Of a stretch of DNA of 52,928 bases, positions 36,867-46,442 are shown one piece after another (the first letter of the stretch is position 1; every line of letters begins with the position of its first letter). The translations under genes were made by a program, and so were the position numbers. A model generated the notes under the pieces. The model made no database searches, was not told where the DNA came from, and saw nothing but the letters and a program-made list of their open reading frames with translations. The stretch comes from Bacteroidales bacterium (GTDB lineage Bacteria; Bacteroidota; Bacteroidia; Bacteroidales; TTA-H9): NCBI GenBank assembly GCA_030656615.1, contig JAUSOY010000073.1:1-52928 (forward strand). The letters run 5' to 3'.

Positions 36867-37838
36867 ATGTTAAAAATTGGAGTATTAGGAGCTGGTCACC
36901 TTGGCAAAATTCATATACGATGTATCAAAGAAATTGCAGATTTTGAGCTTGTTGGGTTTTATGATGCCGATCCGGAGAATGCCGCAAAAGTAGAAGCAGA
37001 GATCGGAATCAAGTCATTTCCGAGCCTTTCGTCCATCATTGCCGCTGTAGATGTTGTTGATATCGTTACACCGACCATATCACATTTCGAGTGTGCAGCG
37101 GAAGCTTTACGCGAAGCTCGTCATGTATTTATTGAAAAGCCGATCGTAACCACTCCAGAGGAAGCACTCGAACTCATAAAAATTGGGCGTGAAGCCAATG
37201 TTAAGGTTCAGGTGGGTCATGTTGAGCGATTTAACCCTGCATTTCTTGCAGCACGGCCATTTTTTGATAACCCGATGTTCATTGAAACTCATCGTTTGGC
37301 CCAGTTTAATCCACGGGGAACCGATGTACCGGTTATTCTCGATTTAATGATTCATGATATTGATATCATTTTAAGTGTTGTGAAATCCGATATCAAACGC
37401 ATCAGTGCCAGTGGTATTGCGGTTATTAGTGATACCCCGGATATTGCCAATGCCCGGCTCGAATTTGACAATGGTTGTGTTGCTAATTTAACAGCCAGCA
37501 GGATTTCTTTGAAAAATATGCGCAAGAGTCGTTTCTTTCAACGTAATGCTTATATTTCTGTTGATTTTCTGACAAAAGAAGCGGAAATTGTTAGCATACA
37601 TGATGTAAACTCAGATAACGTTGATCCGATGGCCATGATCCTTGATATGGGCGAAGGAAAATCGAAGAAACGTTTCGAATTTCAGAAACCACACATCGAA
37701 CCCATCAATGCCATTAAAACAGAATTGGAATGTTTCGCCAAAGCGATAATAAATGATGAAGAACCATCGGTAACTATCATGGATGGATATCAGGCACTTG
37801 ATGTGGCGTATAAAATTATCGAAAAACTGAATGTTTAA
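36867..37838 (+). CDS. Gfo/Idh/MocA family NAD(P)-dependent oxidoreductase
   Basis: 323 residues. N-terminal Rossmann fold with KIGVLGAGHLGKIHIR (about 3-18) and the family signature EKPIVTT (90-96), whose Lys is catalytic. The C-terminal alpha/beta substrate domain carries GHVERFNPAF and LMIHDIDIILSV with the conserved His. Members oxidise or reduce sugars, often UDP-sugars, at a ring carbon. It precedes a lipoprotein and a polyprenyl-phosphate sugar transferase on the same strand, which suggests a part in making a surface-glycan sugar. Substrate unknown. Confidence 0.88.
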   Translation: MLKIGVLGAGHLGKIHIRCIKEIADFELVGFYDADPENAAKVEAEIGIKSFPSLSSIIAAVDVVDIVTPTISHFECAAEALREARHVFIEKPIVTTPEEALELIKIGREANVKVQVGHVERFNPAFLAARPFFDNPMFIETHRLAQFNPRGTDVPVILDLMIHDIDIILSVVKSDIKRISASGIAVISDTPDIANARLEFDNGCVANLTASRISLKNMRKSRFFQRNAYISVDFLTKEAEIVSIHDVNSDNVDPMAMILDMGEGKSKKRFEFQKPHIEPINAIKTELECFAKAIINDEEPSVTIMDGYQALDVAYKIIEKLNV

Positions 37839-37918
37839 TTTCTGTTTTTTTCCTAATCACAGCAATAAGATGGACATCTGACCGTTCATCTCTAAATCGC
37901 AGCCTATAGAGAAGTTTT

Positions 37919-38821
37919 ATGCTTGTAACAAGAAGAGTTTTTCCTTTATTATTGATGTTTGCATTGTCTTCCATTTTCGTTGCCTGCGATGATTTTGAGG
38001 GAGAACAAACCATTCCTGCCTATCTGGCCATCGATTCAATTTCAGTAAAAATCAATTCGGGGTATGAAGGTTCTGCCTCTCATGCAATAACGGATGCCTG
38101 GGTCTATATTGATGATCAATTAATAGGTGCTTTTGAATTGCCTGCCCTTTTTCCTGTATTGTACACCGGAAAACATACGGTTACAATACGCCCGGGGATA
38201 AAAATGAATGGAATGGTCGAATTCAGAACATATTATCCGTTTTTTTCAAAAATTGAGCAGGAAGTTGATTTTACACCCGAACTGATTAGTCATCTGAAAG
38301 GAACACAATCGGGCAATAAGATTGTTCATTTTGTTTCTTATAATGCAGGAACGAAATTCGCCTGGGCTGAAAATTTTGAAGACCTGTCTATCACCCTCGA
38401 CTCCACTTCAAAGTCAACACTGTTTTTTGAATTGACACCAACAGGTAGTGAATCTACATTTGAAGGACTTCATTCTGGTAGAGTAATACTCGATTCGGAT
38501 TCAGCAGTTTTTGAAGTAGCTACCTCCGAAGAAATGGCTTTACCTCAACAAGGGTCTCCGGTGATGTTTGAACTGGATTATAAAAACACCAACACCTTTA
38601 CTGTTGGTATTTACGCCATTATGTCCGATAAAGTTGTTCAACAGCCGGTTCTTGTTTTGAATCCCACAAATAAGTGGAAGAAGGTTTATATCAATCTTTC
38701 TCCAACCGTTAGCAGTTATACTTCAGCCATTAAGTATAAAATATTTATTGGAGCAACACTCGATAATGGATTAGCGAATGGTGAAATTCTACTCGATAAT
38801 CTTAAATTGGTTCATAATTGA
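37919..38821 (+). CDS. Lipoprotein of unknown function next to the sugar transferase
   Basis: 300 residues with a lipoprotein signal (MLVTRRVFPLLL core, cleavage at IFVACDD; Cys about 23). The mature part is beta-rich in two halves. Residues about 30-125 resemble a PEGA-like sandwich (WVYIDDQLIGAFELPA; GKHTVTIRPGIKMNG). Residues about 145-300 resemble a carbohydrate-binding jelly roll (ENFEDLSITLDS, GLHSGRVILD, ending EILLDNLKLVH). I do not recognise a named family. It is 6 bases from the sugar transferase gene, so likely cotranslated and involved with surface polysaccharide. Confidence 0.75.
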   Translation: MLVTRRVFPLLLMFALSSIFVACDDFEGEQTIPAYLAIDSISVKINSGYEGSASHAITDAWVYIDDQLIGAFELPALFPVLYTGKHTVTIRPGIKMNGMVEFRTYYPFFSKIEQEVDFTPELISHLKGTQSGNKIVHFVSYNAGTKFAWAENFEDLSITLDSTSKSTLFFELTPTGSESTFEGLHSGRVILDSDSAVFEVATSEEMALPQQGSPVMFELDYKNTNTFTVGIYAIMSDKVVQQPVLVLNPTNKWKKVYINLSPTVSSYTSAIKYKIFIGATLDNGLANGEILLDNLKLVHN

Positions 38822-38827
38822 TTGGCT

Positions 38828-40240
38828 ATGAATAAAACCTTGCAGGTTTTAAAATATGTTATTTCAGATTACCTCTCGGCTAGTATTGTCTGGACTGTGT
38901 TTTTCCTATACAGAAAGTATTACGTTGATCCATGGTTTCTTGAACACTTTACCACAGCTTTAAAAGATCCCAATTTTTATTATGGATTAATTTTTGTCCC
39001 ACTGTTTTGGATGTTTATGTATGTACTTACGGGAACTTATCGTAGAATATTCCGTAAATCACGATTAAAGGAACTGGGTCAAACGGCATTTATTTCAGTT
39101 ATTGGAGTTATTATTATATTCTTTAGCCTCATTCTGGATGATGTTATCCGCTCATATCATTCTTATTATCAGTCGTTTTTGGTATTGTTAGGTCTTCATT
39201 TCGTACTAACATTTCTCGGTCGTTTTTTCATTACTACGATTACAAACTACAAGATTCATAGAAGACTGATTGGGTTTAATACCATTATTGTTGGATGCAA
39301 TGGTAATGCATTAAAGATATATCAGGAAATTGAAAATCAGCCTTTGGGTCCTGGAAATAAATTTATCGGCTTTGTAGACGCAGGGCTTTGTGAACACAAC
39401 CTTTTACAAGCTTACTTACCACATCTTGGTGAATACAAAGAGTTAAAAAGTATTGTTGAAGATAACAAAGTGGAAGAAGTAATCATTGCGATTGAACGTT
39501 CTGAAAAGAATTCAATTGAGCGTATCATTACCGAACTGGAAGATACAACAGTGGTTATAAAAATTTCACCCGTTATGGAGGATATTCTGATGGGTGTTGT
39601 AAAAACTTCATCCATATACTCACCGCTTATCGAAATTGCTCCGGATATGATGCCCGCTTGGCAAAAATCATTGAAACGGATTATGGATATTTTGGTGTCT
39701 CTTATTGCAATTTTATTATTATTGCCTGTTTATATTATTACTGCAATTATTGTAAAGTCAACTTCTAAAGGTCCGGTATTTTACTCACAACCACGGGTTG
39801 GCATAAAAGGTAAGTTATTTAAGATGGTGAAGTTTCGCTCGATGTATCAGAATGCTGAAACATCCGGACCTCAATTATCTTCCAAAGATGACGGCAGGAT
39901 AACGCCATTTGGGAAAATCATGCGGCAATATCGACTGGATGAAATTCCACAATTCTGGACGGTTATTAAGGGCGATATGGCCTTAGTTGGTCCTCGCCCT
40001 GAGCGACAATATTATATTGGTCAGATTCTAAAAACCATGCCGCATTATCGACTCTTACAAAAAGTTAAACCGGGAATTACCTCTTGGGGACAAGTTAAAT
40101 TTGGCTATGCCGAAAATGTGGAGCAAATGATCGAACGCAGTAAGTTCGACCTCATTTATCTTGAAAACATGTCGATTGCTATGGATATTAAAATCCTTGT
40201 ATACACGATAATGATTGTTATCCAGGGACGTGGTAAATAA
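38828..40240 (+). CDS. Polyprenyl-phosphate sugar-1-phosphate transferase (exopolysaccharide initiation)
   Basis: 470 residues from the ATG at 38828. Four or five N-terminal TM helices (to about 140), a Rossmann-like CoA-binding-type domain (about 145-265, NTIIVGCNGNALKIYQEI), one further TM helix (about 283-303), then the catalytic bacterial sugar-transferase domain: FRSMYQNAE, FGKIMRQYRLDEIPQFW, GDMALVGPRPE and KPGITSWGQ. It transfers a sugar phosphate from a UDP-sugar to undecaprenyl phosphate at the inner membrane, the first step of capsule/EPS or O-unit synthesis. No Wzx/Wzy or glycosyltransferases are nearby. Confidence 0.92.
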   Translation: MNKTLQVLKYVISDYLSASIVWTVFFLYRKYYVDPWFLEHFTTALKDPNFYYGLIFVPLFWMFMYVLTGTYRRIFRKSRLKELGQTAFISVIGVIIIFFSLILDDVIRSYHSYYQSFLVLLGLHFVLTFLGRFFITTITNYKIHRRLIGFNTIIVGCNGNALKIYQEIENQPLGPGNKFIGFVDAGLCEHNLLQAYLPHLGEYKELKSIVEDNKVEEVIIAIERSEKNSIERIITELEDTTVVIKISPVMEDILMGVVKTSSIYSPLIEIAPDMMPAWQKSLKRIMDILVSLIAILLLLPVYIITAIIVKSTSKGPVFYSQPRVGIKGKLFKMVKFRSMYQNAETSGPQLSSKDDGRITPFGKIMRQYRLDEIPQFWTVIKGDMALVGPRPERQYYIGQILKTMPHYRLLQKVKPGITSWGQVKFGYAENVEQMIERSKFDLIYLENMSIAMDIKILVYTIMIVIQGRGK

Positions 40241-40302
40241 ACTTATAGGGAGAAAATATTCTCTTAGGGTGTGAATGTATTTGGAAACAGATTGGAATTA
40301 TC

Positions 40303-40887
40303 TCAAATAGAGCCTGCTTCAATCATCTGTACGATTAGTTCGATATCGCGGTCACTTCCGGATGGATCATAAGGCTCTTTTAAATTATATCCGAATATAC
40401 GACCCAGCGATTGCCAGAAAAATGCCATCACCTTTCCACGAAGCTCTTTTACAAGTTCGAAAGAGGTATTGCCCGTCTCCCTGTCAAGAAGTTTTAGGAG
40501 TATTTTCCCCTGAGAAAACGTGAGTGATTTGAGTTCTTCTAAATACTTTTCTTTTAGTTCATTTTCAGCCTGATTCAAAAATTTCTTTCGTTCTTTTTGG
40601 GTACGAAGATTCACAAGGGTTATTTCATATTCATGCATTTTTTCACCGGCCATTTTTGCATAGGGATAAACTTTTTTAATATTCCGTACTAATTTATCCC
40701 AACGGCGTGCCTCGCGTTTATTTTTAAAGACAGGTATTGCAAAAACGGTATATTGTGGAAGAAAAATCAACGGAATGGTATCGTTTTCATATACTGTTGC
40801 ATGAACAAGAAACCCTTTATCTTCCTGGGCATTGAGCGCAAGATGAAGAAAGGTGAACATCAATAATATTAATCCTGTTCTTTTCAT
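40303..40887 (-). CDS. DUF4294 exported protein
   Basis: 194 residues from the ATG at 40887, with a signal peptide (MKRTGLILLMF, cleavage near LNAQ). The family pattern is clear: DTIPLIFLPQYTVFA, RRWDKLVRNIKKVYPYAKMAGEKM, FSQGKILLKLLDRETGNTSFELVKELRG and FGYNLKEPYDP. DUF4294 proteins are common in Bacteroidota; their function is not known. The protein is rich in basic helices in the middle part. It stands alone on the minus strand between converging and diverging plus-strand genes. Confidence 0.85.
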   Translation of the reverse strand: MKRTGLILLMFTFLHLALNAQEDKGFLVHATVYENDTIPLIFLPQYTVFAIPVFKNKREARRWDKLVRNIKKVYPYAKMAGEKMHEYEITLVNLRTQKERKKFLNQAENELKEKYLEELKSLTFSQGKILLKLLDRETGNTSFELVKELRGKVMAFFWQSLGRIFGYNLKEPYDPSGSDRDIELIVQMIEAGSI

Positions 40888-40943
40888 GAGATGGGTATAG
40901 TACAAAGATCGTGCAAATCATAGTATTTTGTTAACGAAAACAC

Positions 40944-40975
40944 TTGCGAATTTATTCTATAAATAAGTAGTTTTG
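40944..40975 (+). promoter_or_regulatory. pfkA: Promoter TTG-N21-TAGTTTTG before pfkA
   Basis: TTG at 40944-40946 and TAGTTTTG at 40968-40975 with a 21-base gap, 37 bases before the pfkA ATG. Confidence 0.5.
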
Positions 40976-41012
40976 TAAATTATTATCTTCGAATACAGTA
41001 TAAAACAAAAAT

Positions 41013-42113
41013 ATGAAAAGAGTTCTTGTAGCTACAGGGGGTGGCGATTGTCCGGGTCTGAACGCTGTAATTAGGGCTATCGTTAAAAGAGCATCCAAAG
41101 AAAAAGACTGGGAAGTTGTGGGCAGTATCGAAGCCTTCAATGGTATTTTACGTGAACCGACCGAAATAATGATTCTTGATGAGAAAACGGTTTCGGGTAT
41201 TCATTACCGTGGAGGAACCATTTTAGGAACCACTAATAAAGGTGGCCCTTTTGCATGGCCTGTCAAAGATAAGGATGGAAATTGGACAGAAGTGGATCGC
41301 TCAGATGAGATGATTCGTAAACTTCAATATTTGGGAGTTGATGCCGTAATTAATATTGGCGGTGATGGCTCACAGCGCATCTCTCAGGCGTTGTTTGAAA
41401 AAGGTTGTAATATCATAGGTGTTCCAAAAACCATTGATAATGATTTGTCAGCAACAGATTCTACTTTTGGCTTTCAAACAGCCATACAGATAGCCACTGA
41501 AGCCGTAGATAAGTTGGTTACCACAGCCGCAAGTCATAACCGAATTTTGATTCTTGAAGTGATGGGGCGTTATGCCGGTTGGATTGCATTGAATGCAGCG
41601 GTTGCCGGGGGAGCCGAAATATGTCTTATCCCTGAAATCCCCTACGATATTGATAAAGTCATGAAAAAAATCGATTCACGTTTTACAAAAGGACGTGGCT
41701 TTGTTAATATTGTGATTTCTGAAGGTGCAAGAGCCATCGGTGCCAATTTTACTATTCAGGAAGAAGAGGGTAATGAGTTGGGTTATCATAATCTACGTTT
41801 AGGGGGAGCCGCCAATAAGCTAATTCATGAATTGAAGAGTGCTGGTTGTCCCTATGATATGCGTGAGACTGTTTTAGGCCATTTGCAGCGTGGTGGTGTT
41901 CCAATCGCGTACGATAGGGTATTGGCTACTCAATTTGGTGTAAAGGCCTTTGAATTGGTGCTGGAAGGAAAATCTGGTGTTATGGTAAGCTACCGACATC
42001 CGTATATTTCTTCAGTTCCGTTAACTGATGCGATTGCAAGATATAATTACGTGGATCCGGATACGGCTCTGATAAAAACTGCCCGAGGCGTGGGCATAAG
42101 TTTTGGAGACTAA
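41013..42113 (+). CDS. pfkA: 6-phosphofructokinase, ATP-type of the K124 group
   Basis: Phosphorylates fructose 6-phosphate in glycolysis; 366 residues. Motifs: GGGDCPGLNAVIR (9-21), IGGDGS (115-120), PKTIDND (138-144, with catalytic Asp 142) and MGRYAGWIAL. Gly in GGDGS (E. coli position 104) points to ATP as phosphate donor, whereas PPi enzymes have Asp there. The Lys of PKTIDND (E. coli position 124) places it with the mixed group III enzymes that contain both ATP- and PPi-users. Cytoplasmic, with its own promoter and terminator. Confidence 0.93.
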   Translation: MKRVLVATGGGDCPGLNAVIRAIVKRASKEKDWEVVGSIEAFNGILREPTEIMILDEKTVSGIHYRGGTILGTTNKGGPFAWPVKDKDGNWTEVDRSDEMIRKLQYLGVDAVINIGGDGSQRISQALFEKGCNIIGVPKTIDNDLSATDSTFGFQTAIQIATEAVDKLVTTAASHNRILILEVMGRYAGWIALNAAVAGGAEICLIPEIPYDIDKVMKKIDSRFTKGRGFVNIVISEGARAIGANFTIQEEEGNELGYHNLRLGGAANKLIHELKSAGCPYDMRETVLGHLQRGGVPIAYDRVLATQFGVKAFELVLEGKSGVMVSYRHPYISSVPLTDAIARYNYVDPDTALIKTARGVGISFGD

Positions 42114-42127
42114 ATAAATTATTATTG

Positions 42128-42163
42128 AAAAAAAATGAGCCGGGTTTCCTGGCTTATTTTTTT
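42128..42163. terminator. Bidirectional terminator between pfkA and the methyltransferase gene
   Basis: Stem AAAAAATGAGCCGGG / CCTGGCTTATTTTTT with one wobble pair and a TTT loop, A-run and T-run on both sides. It overlaps the stop codon of the minus-strand methyltransferase gene. Confidence 0.8.
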
Positions 42164-42942
42164 GCTTTTAATAGATAATAACAGGTTGTGATGAAAAAAT
42201 TTCTGACCCAGGGAATGGATGTTATTATCGTACTTTGTAGGCGGGGTTTAAGCTTGAACTTGATTTCGTAGTTCGGATTAATAAAATACAGTTGTTGCTT
42301 TTCTATAATGAAACCAGCCTTACGGAAAATTCTTTTGAAACGTTCAATGGTTATTCCGGTTTCTCTTACTTCCATTAATCCAACAATTTTTGCCTCGGAT
42401 TCGCCACCCCAACGCAGAAGCATTTTATATAAACCAGAGGGCAAAAGATGGTAATAGGGTGTAATACTCAGATATTTATTAAGACACATCTGCTGGTGTC
42501 CGCCAAAAGGACTTTGCCATGGAGGAAAGCCTAAAAACAAACAACCTTCATCTTTCAGGAAGCCTTTTACGAAATGCATAAATTTTTGCTGATCATGGAT
42601 ATGCTCCAATACATCACGCATAAAAATAATATCATAGGTTTTGTCCTCCGGATTCTGATTGTATATATCATCTGTAATAAGCTGAAGGCGATGATATTGA
42701 GGATGATTTTCAAGGAAGATATGGGCGTTTTCTATTTTGTTAGCAGCCATATCGATGCCTGTAACTTCGCAACCAAGATCCATAAAGGGCACAAGATTTC
42801 CACCCTCTCCACATCCTATTTCCAGAACCCTTGTGTCTTTGGTAATTGGAGAAACGGCAGCAATAAAAGGAATAACATATTTCTCGGTTGTATAGACCTG
42901 TTCGTCAAAATATGCTTTCCTGCTGGTATGTCGTTCCTGCAT
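42154..42942 (-). CDS. Class I SAM-dependent methyltransferase
   Basis: 262 residues. SAM-binding motif I VLEIGCGEGGNLVPF (about 39-53), motif II acidic strand near VTGIDMAANKI, and the post-I motif YDIIFMRDVLEHIHDQ (about 103-118) are those of the Methyltransf_11/23 type. The C-terminal half has hydrophobic and aromatic stretches (LSITPYYHLLPSGLYKMLL) that could bind a lipid or other large substrate. It follows clpX by 28 bases on the minus strand, so it is cotranscribed with tig-clpP-clpX. Substrate unknown. Confidence 0.85.
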   Translation of the reverse strand: MQERHTSRKAYFDEQVYTTEKYVIPFIAAVSPITKDTRVLEIGCGEGGNLVPFMDLGCEVTGIDMAANKIENAHIFLENHPQYHRLQLITDDIYNQNPEDKTYDIIFMRDVLEHIHDQQKFMHFVKGFLKDEGCLFLGFPPWQSPFGGHQQMCLNKYLSITPYYHLLPSGLYKMLLRWGGESEAKIVGLMEVRETGITIERFKRIFRKAGFIIEKQQLYFINPNYEIKFKLKPRLQSTIITSIPWVRNFFITTCYYLLKAKK

Positions 42943-42970
42943 TTGTCTTGGATTAAAATGAAAAAGGGTT

Positions 42971-44209
42971 TTAGGCTACCATTAATTTCGTAATGCCCGA
43001 AGATGAAAATTTTTCTTCCGCAAAAGCCCGATCGATGGTTATCTTTTTAATGTCTTTTTGGGTAGGAATATCAAACATCAGATCCGTAAGAATGCTTTCC
43101 ATAATGGACCGCAGACCACGGGCTCCCAGCTTGAATACAATCGATTTTTCGACTATAAAGTTTAAAGCTTCTTCTTCAAACTCAAGTTCAACATTGTCCA
43201 TTTCAAAAAGATGTACATACTGCTTAACCAACGCATTTTTAGGTTCAGTAAGAATACGACGTAAAGCTTCTTTATCCAGAGGATTCAAGTGGCAGCTAAC
43301 CGGAAAACGTCCTACAAGTTCAGGGATAAGGCCGAATGCTTTCAAATCGGGAGGGGCAATATATTGTAATAGATTTTCCCGGTCGACTTCCTGAAAATCA
43401 TCAGCGCCACGATAACCGATAGATTTGGTACGGAGTCGGGAAGCAATTTTTTTCTCTATTCCATCAAAGGCTCCGCCGGCAATAAATAAAATATTGGAAG
43501 TATTTACCTGAATCATTTTTTGATCCGGATGTTTTCTACCGCCCTGCGGAGGAACGTTTACAATAGAACCTTCGAGTAGTTTCAGCATTGCTTGCTGAAC
43601 TCCTTCTCCGGATACATCGCGGGTTATTGATGGATTATCGCTTTTACGTGCTATTTTGTCGATTTCATCAATAAATACAATGCCCATTTCAGCCGATTTC
43701 ACATCATAATCTGCGGCCTGAAGTAAGCGTGAAAGTATACTTTCTACATCTTCTCCAACATAACCGGCTTCGGTGAGAACCGTAGCATCAGCAATGCAGA
43801 ACGGTACTTTTAAAAGTTTGGCAATAGTACGGGCCATCAGGGTTTTACCAGTGCCTGTTTCACCAACGAAAATGATGTTTGATTTTTCAATTTCCACATC
43901 ATTATTGTCCTTTTTTAGGGTTGAGCGGTTAATTCGCTTGTAATGATTATAAACGGCAACAGAAAGAACTCTCTTTGCTCCGTCCTGACCAATGACATAC
44001 TGATCGAGAAAGGATTTTATTTCGATGGGTGTATGAAGCTTAAACCCTTTTAATTTTTTCGAATGTTCATTTTCGAGTTCCTGTGCAAGAATTTCATGAG
44101 CCGTTTCTACACAAGTTTGGCAAATATGTGCATTGAGGCCTGCAATCAGCAGGTTATTCCCTTTTCTTTCTGATCCGCAGAAAGAGCACTGGTCGGTTTG
44201 TTTGGGCAT
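42971..44209 (-). CDS. clpX: ATP-dependent Clp protease ATP-binding subunit ClpX
   Basis: Hexameric unfoldase that feeds ClpP, 412 residues. N-terminal zinc-binding domain with CSFCG and CQTC pairs (about 8-36). AAA+ domain with Walker A GETGTGKT (about 116-123), Walker [10 protein letters not shown] and sensor [12 protein letters not shown]. The ClpP-docking tripeptide, normally IGF, reads IGY here (in RTKSIGYRG). It lies 17 bases after clpP in the same operon, the usual arrangement. Confidence 0.96.
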   Translation of the reverse strand: MPKQTDQCSFCGSERKGNNLLIAGLNAHICQTCVETAHEILAQELENEHSKKLKGFKLHTPIEIKSFLDQYVIGQDGAKRVLSVAVYNHYKRINRSTLKKDNNDVEIEKSNIIFVGETGTGKTLMARTIAKLLKVPFCIADATVLTEAGYVGEDVESILSRLLQAADYDVKSAEMGIVFIDEIDKIARKSDNPSITRDVSGEGVQQAMLKLLEGSIVNVPPQGGRKHPDQKMIQVNTSNILFIAGGAFDGIEKKIASRLRTKSIGYRGADDFQEVDRENLLQYIAPPDLKAFGLIPELVGRFPVSCHLNPLDKEALRRILTEPKNALVKQYVHLFEMDNVELEFEEEALNFIVEKSIVFKLGARGLRSIMESILTDLMFDIPTQKDIKKITIDRAFAEEKFSSSGITKLMVA

Positions 44210-44226
44210 TGTATTATGTAAGAAAA

Positions 44227-44901
44227 CTATTTTTTATTTCGCAAAAGCACCTCATCGATCATTCCATATGCTTTGGCTTCTTCGGAGGTCATCCAATAAT
44301 CGCGGTCGGAATCGCCCCAAATTTTATCATATTCTTGTCCGGAATGTTCAGCAATGATTTCGTAAAGCTCCTTTTTGAGTTTTTGGATTTCACGGGCTGT
44401 TATTTCAATATCCGATGCTTGTCCCTGGGCTCCACCCATGGGTTGATGAATCAGAATTCTGGAGTGTTTGAGAGCCGTACGTTTTCCTTTGGTACCGGCA
44501 CATAGAAGAACAGCGCCCATTGAGGCAGCCATACCGGTGCAAATTGTCGCCACATCGGGGGCAATGTATTGCATGGTATCATAAATGCCTAATCCGGCGT
44601 ATACAGACCCTCCGGGAGTATTTAAATATATCTGGATATCTTTTTTTGAATCAACAGATTCGAGAAAAAGTAACTGGGCCTGAATGATATTAGCCACGTA
44701 ATCGTCGATTGGAACACCCAAAAAGATAATGCGATCCATCATTAAACGGGAGAATACATCCATGGTGGCAATATTGAGCTGGCGTTCCTCAATAATTGTC
44801 GGTGAAATATAATTTCCACTTATCGAAATATATTTTTCGAGGGCCAGGCTATTGATGCCCATGTGCCTGCTGGCGTATTTTTTAAATTCTTCAGCGTTCA
44901 T
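44227..44901 (-). CDS. clpP: ATP-dependent Clp protease proteolytic subunit ClpP
   Basis: Serine protease of 224 residues that forms the tetradecameric chamber. Catalytic triad Ser127 ([13 protein letters not shown]), His152 ([11 protein letters not shown]) and Asp201 (SDRDYWMT) are all present. The propeptide is longer than in E. coli (about 30 residues before the [13 protein letters not shown] strand region), so a processed N-terminus is expected. Operon order tig-clpP-clpX is conserved; it starts 20 bases after tig. Confidence 0.96.
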   Translation of the reverse strand: MNAEEFKKYASRHMGINSLALEKYISISGNYISPTIIEERQLNIATMDVFSRLMMDRIIFLGVPIDDYVANIIQAQLLFLESVDSKKDIQIYLNTPGGSVYAGLGIYDTMQYIAPDVATICTGMAASMGAVLLCAGTKGKRTALKHSRILIHQPMGGAQGQASDIEITAREIQKLKKELYEIIAEHSGQEYDKIWGDSDRDYWMTSEEAKAYGMIDEVLLRNKK

Positions 44902-44921
44902 GAGATGTTTTTTTAATTCTT

Positions 44922-46310
44922 TTATTCAGAGTCGTTTACGCTTTCGGGATGAGTCTTTTTGACAATTTCCACGAATTCGTTAAAGGTAGCCTCTTTTTCA
45001 ATAATATTAAGCTTTTCCTTGAATAATTGAACAAGACGTATGTCGGCAAGTGTGCTGTATGCTTTGCGCACTTCGTCCTGATTTTTCATGATACGATCGA
45101 TCAGTTGGTTGATGCGTGGGTCCATTTCTTCATTACCACGTAAGAATGGGAAATACTGCGACACAATCGAATCCTGAATGTAATTGCGGATATCGATCTG
45201 TTCAATACGAATATTATTTTCTGCAATAATCTTACCTTCTATTAATTCCCAACGAGTACTGCGTGCATATTTTGTTGCATAGTCATTTTCAATTTCTTCC
45301 ATCGAGAGTTTTCCTTCATTGTTCTCGTAAATCCAACGTTTCAAGAAGTCGTCTGGAAGAGTGATGGCTGCCAATTCGGTAAGTTGCTCGGCAACGCGGG
45401 TTAGAAAAACCTGATCGGCTGTCGGCTGAACTGACATGGATGCCTCTTCAGAAATTTTTGTTCTGAATGAAGCTTCATCCGAAATTCCGGCTCCCGGGAA
45501 AACTTTTTCAAAAAGTTCTCCATCAATAGTGGCTGGAATAACATGGGTAATCGCAGTTACTTCAAAAGAGTATTTTCCTTGAATGTTTTCGGCATCTTCT
45601 TTTTTCATACCGAGAATGCGGGCAGCTGTTTCTGCATCGCCTGCCAGTTTAATCGGATCAAAAATGATTTTTTCCTCCTTTTTAATACCAATGAAGCGTT
45701 TCTTCTCTTCTTCATCTTTCATATTGGTGAAGAAAATATAGCCAGAATGGATATGACCATCTTCTTTTGGCATTTCATTCTCATCCAATTGCATAATGGT
45801 ACCGTAGAGTAAATCATTTTCAGCCGAAACCTCAGCAGGTTCCTCAGCCCCAAATTTGCGGCAGATATCTTCAATATGTTTTTCAACGATATCGTCTTCG
45901 GCTATTATTTTATAATATTCCTGACTAATGCTTTTATCAATGCTGATATTCACTTCGGGAGCCAGGCCAATGTCGAAAATGAACTCAAATTCCGTTTGAG
46001 TATCAAAATCCATGGTATGGTTTTTATCCGTATTTGGAATAGGATATCCAAGTAAATTTAATTGGTTATCGCGGATATAATTTTCGAGACTGTCGGAAAT
46101 AAGTTTGTTAACTGTATCTAAAACAACGGCTTTGCCGTACATGCGTTTGATATGACCAAACGGTACTTTACCGGGTCTGAAACCAGGCATGGCCGCTTTT
46201 TTTTGATGATCCTTCAGAACTTTGTTTACATCTTCACTATAATCGGCTTCGGTAAACTGTACTTTAAGGGTGGCAGCGAGTTCGCCGGTGGCTTCCTTAA
46301 TGATATTCAT
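44922..46310 (-). CDS. tig: Trigger factor, ribosome-associated chaperone
   Basis: 462 residues from the ATG at 46310 ([19 protein letters not shown]). The longer frame from 46385 adds a non-family N-terminus that spans the -7 box at 46346-46339. Ribosome-binding domain (1 to about 115) has the signature [17 protein letters not shown] (about 43-59). The middle PPIase-like domain (about 160-250) and C-terminal helical chaperone arms (about 260-462) follow. It binds nascent chains at the ribosome exit. Divergent Bacteroidota version, but length and motif are convincing. First gene of tig-clpP-clpX-methyltransferase. Confidence 0.93.
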   Translation of the reverse strand: MNIIKEATGELAATLKVQFTEADYSEDVNKVLKDHQKKAAMPGFRPGKVPFGHIKRMYGKAVVLDTVNKLISDSLENYIRDNQLNLLGYPIPNTDKNHTMDFDTQTEFEFIFDIGLAPEVNISIDKSISQEYYKIIAEDDIVEKHIEDICRKFGAEEPAEVSAENDLLYGTIMQLDENEMPKEDGHIHSGYIFFTNMKDEEEKKRFIGIKKEEKIIFDPIKLAGDAETAARILGMKKEDAENIQGKYSFEVTAITHVIPATIDGELFEKVFPGAGISDEASFRTKISEEASMSVQPTADQVFLTRVAEQLTELAAITLPDDFLKRWIYENNEGKLSMEEIENDYATKYARSTRWELIEGKIIAENNIRIEQIDIRNYIQDSIVSQYFPFLRGNEEMDPRINQLIDRIMKNQDEVRKAYSTLADIRLVQLFKEKLNIIEKEATFNEFVEIVKKTHPESVNDSE

Positions 46311-46338
46311 GTATTTAAGTGTTAATTTTTTGAGGGTG

Positions 46339-46346
46339 CAAATATA
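46339..46346 (-). promoter_or_regulatory. tig: -7 box before tig
   Basis: TATATTTG on the minus strand fits TAnnTTTG and lies 28 bases before the ATG at 46310, supporting that start. Confidence 0.5.
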
Positions 46347-46391
46347 CAAAAAACAGCGGAATGCCCATAAATCTGATACGGGCATATCAAT

Positions 46392-46419
46392 AAAAAAGAC
46401 CGGAAACTCCGGTCTTTTG
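46392..46419 (-). terminator. Terminator after the 96-residue protein gene
   Basis: Stem AAAAGACCGG (46394-46403) / CCGGTCTTTT (46409-46418) with an AAACT loop. On the minus strand it ends in a run of six T. It separates the small gene from the tig operon. Confidence 0.85.
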
Positions 46420-46442
46420 GATATAATCGTCTAAATAGTTAA

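Noticed and set aside
40252-40275. GAGAA-AATA-TTCTC hairpin between the sugar transferase and DUF4294 genes
   Set aside because: Short AT-rich stem without a T-run; not enough to call a terminator.
42574-42993. Plus-strand frame opposite the methyltransferase gene
   Set aside because: Antisense to a gene with clear SAM-binding motifs, and no homologous features.
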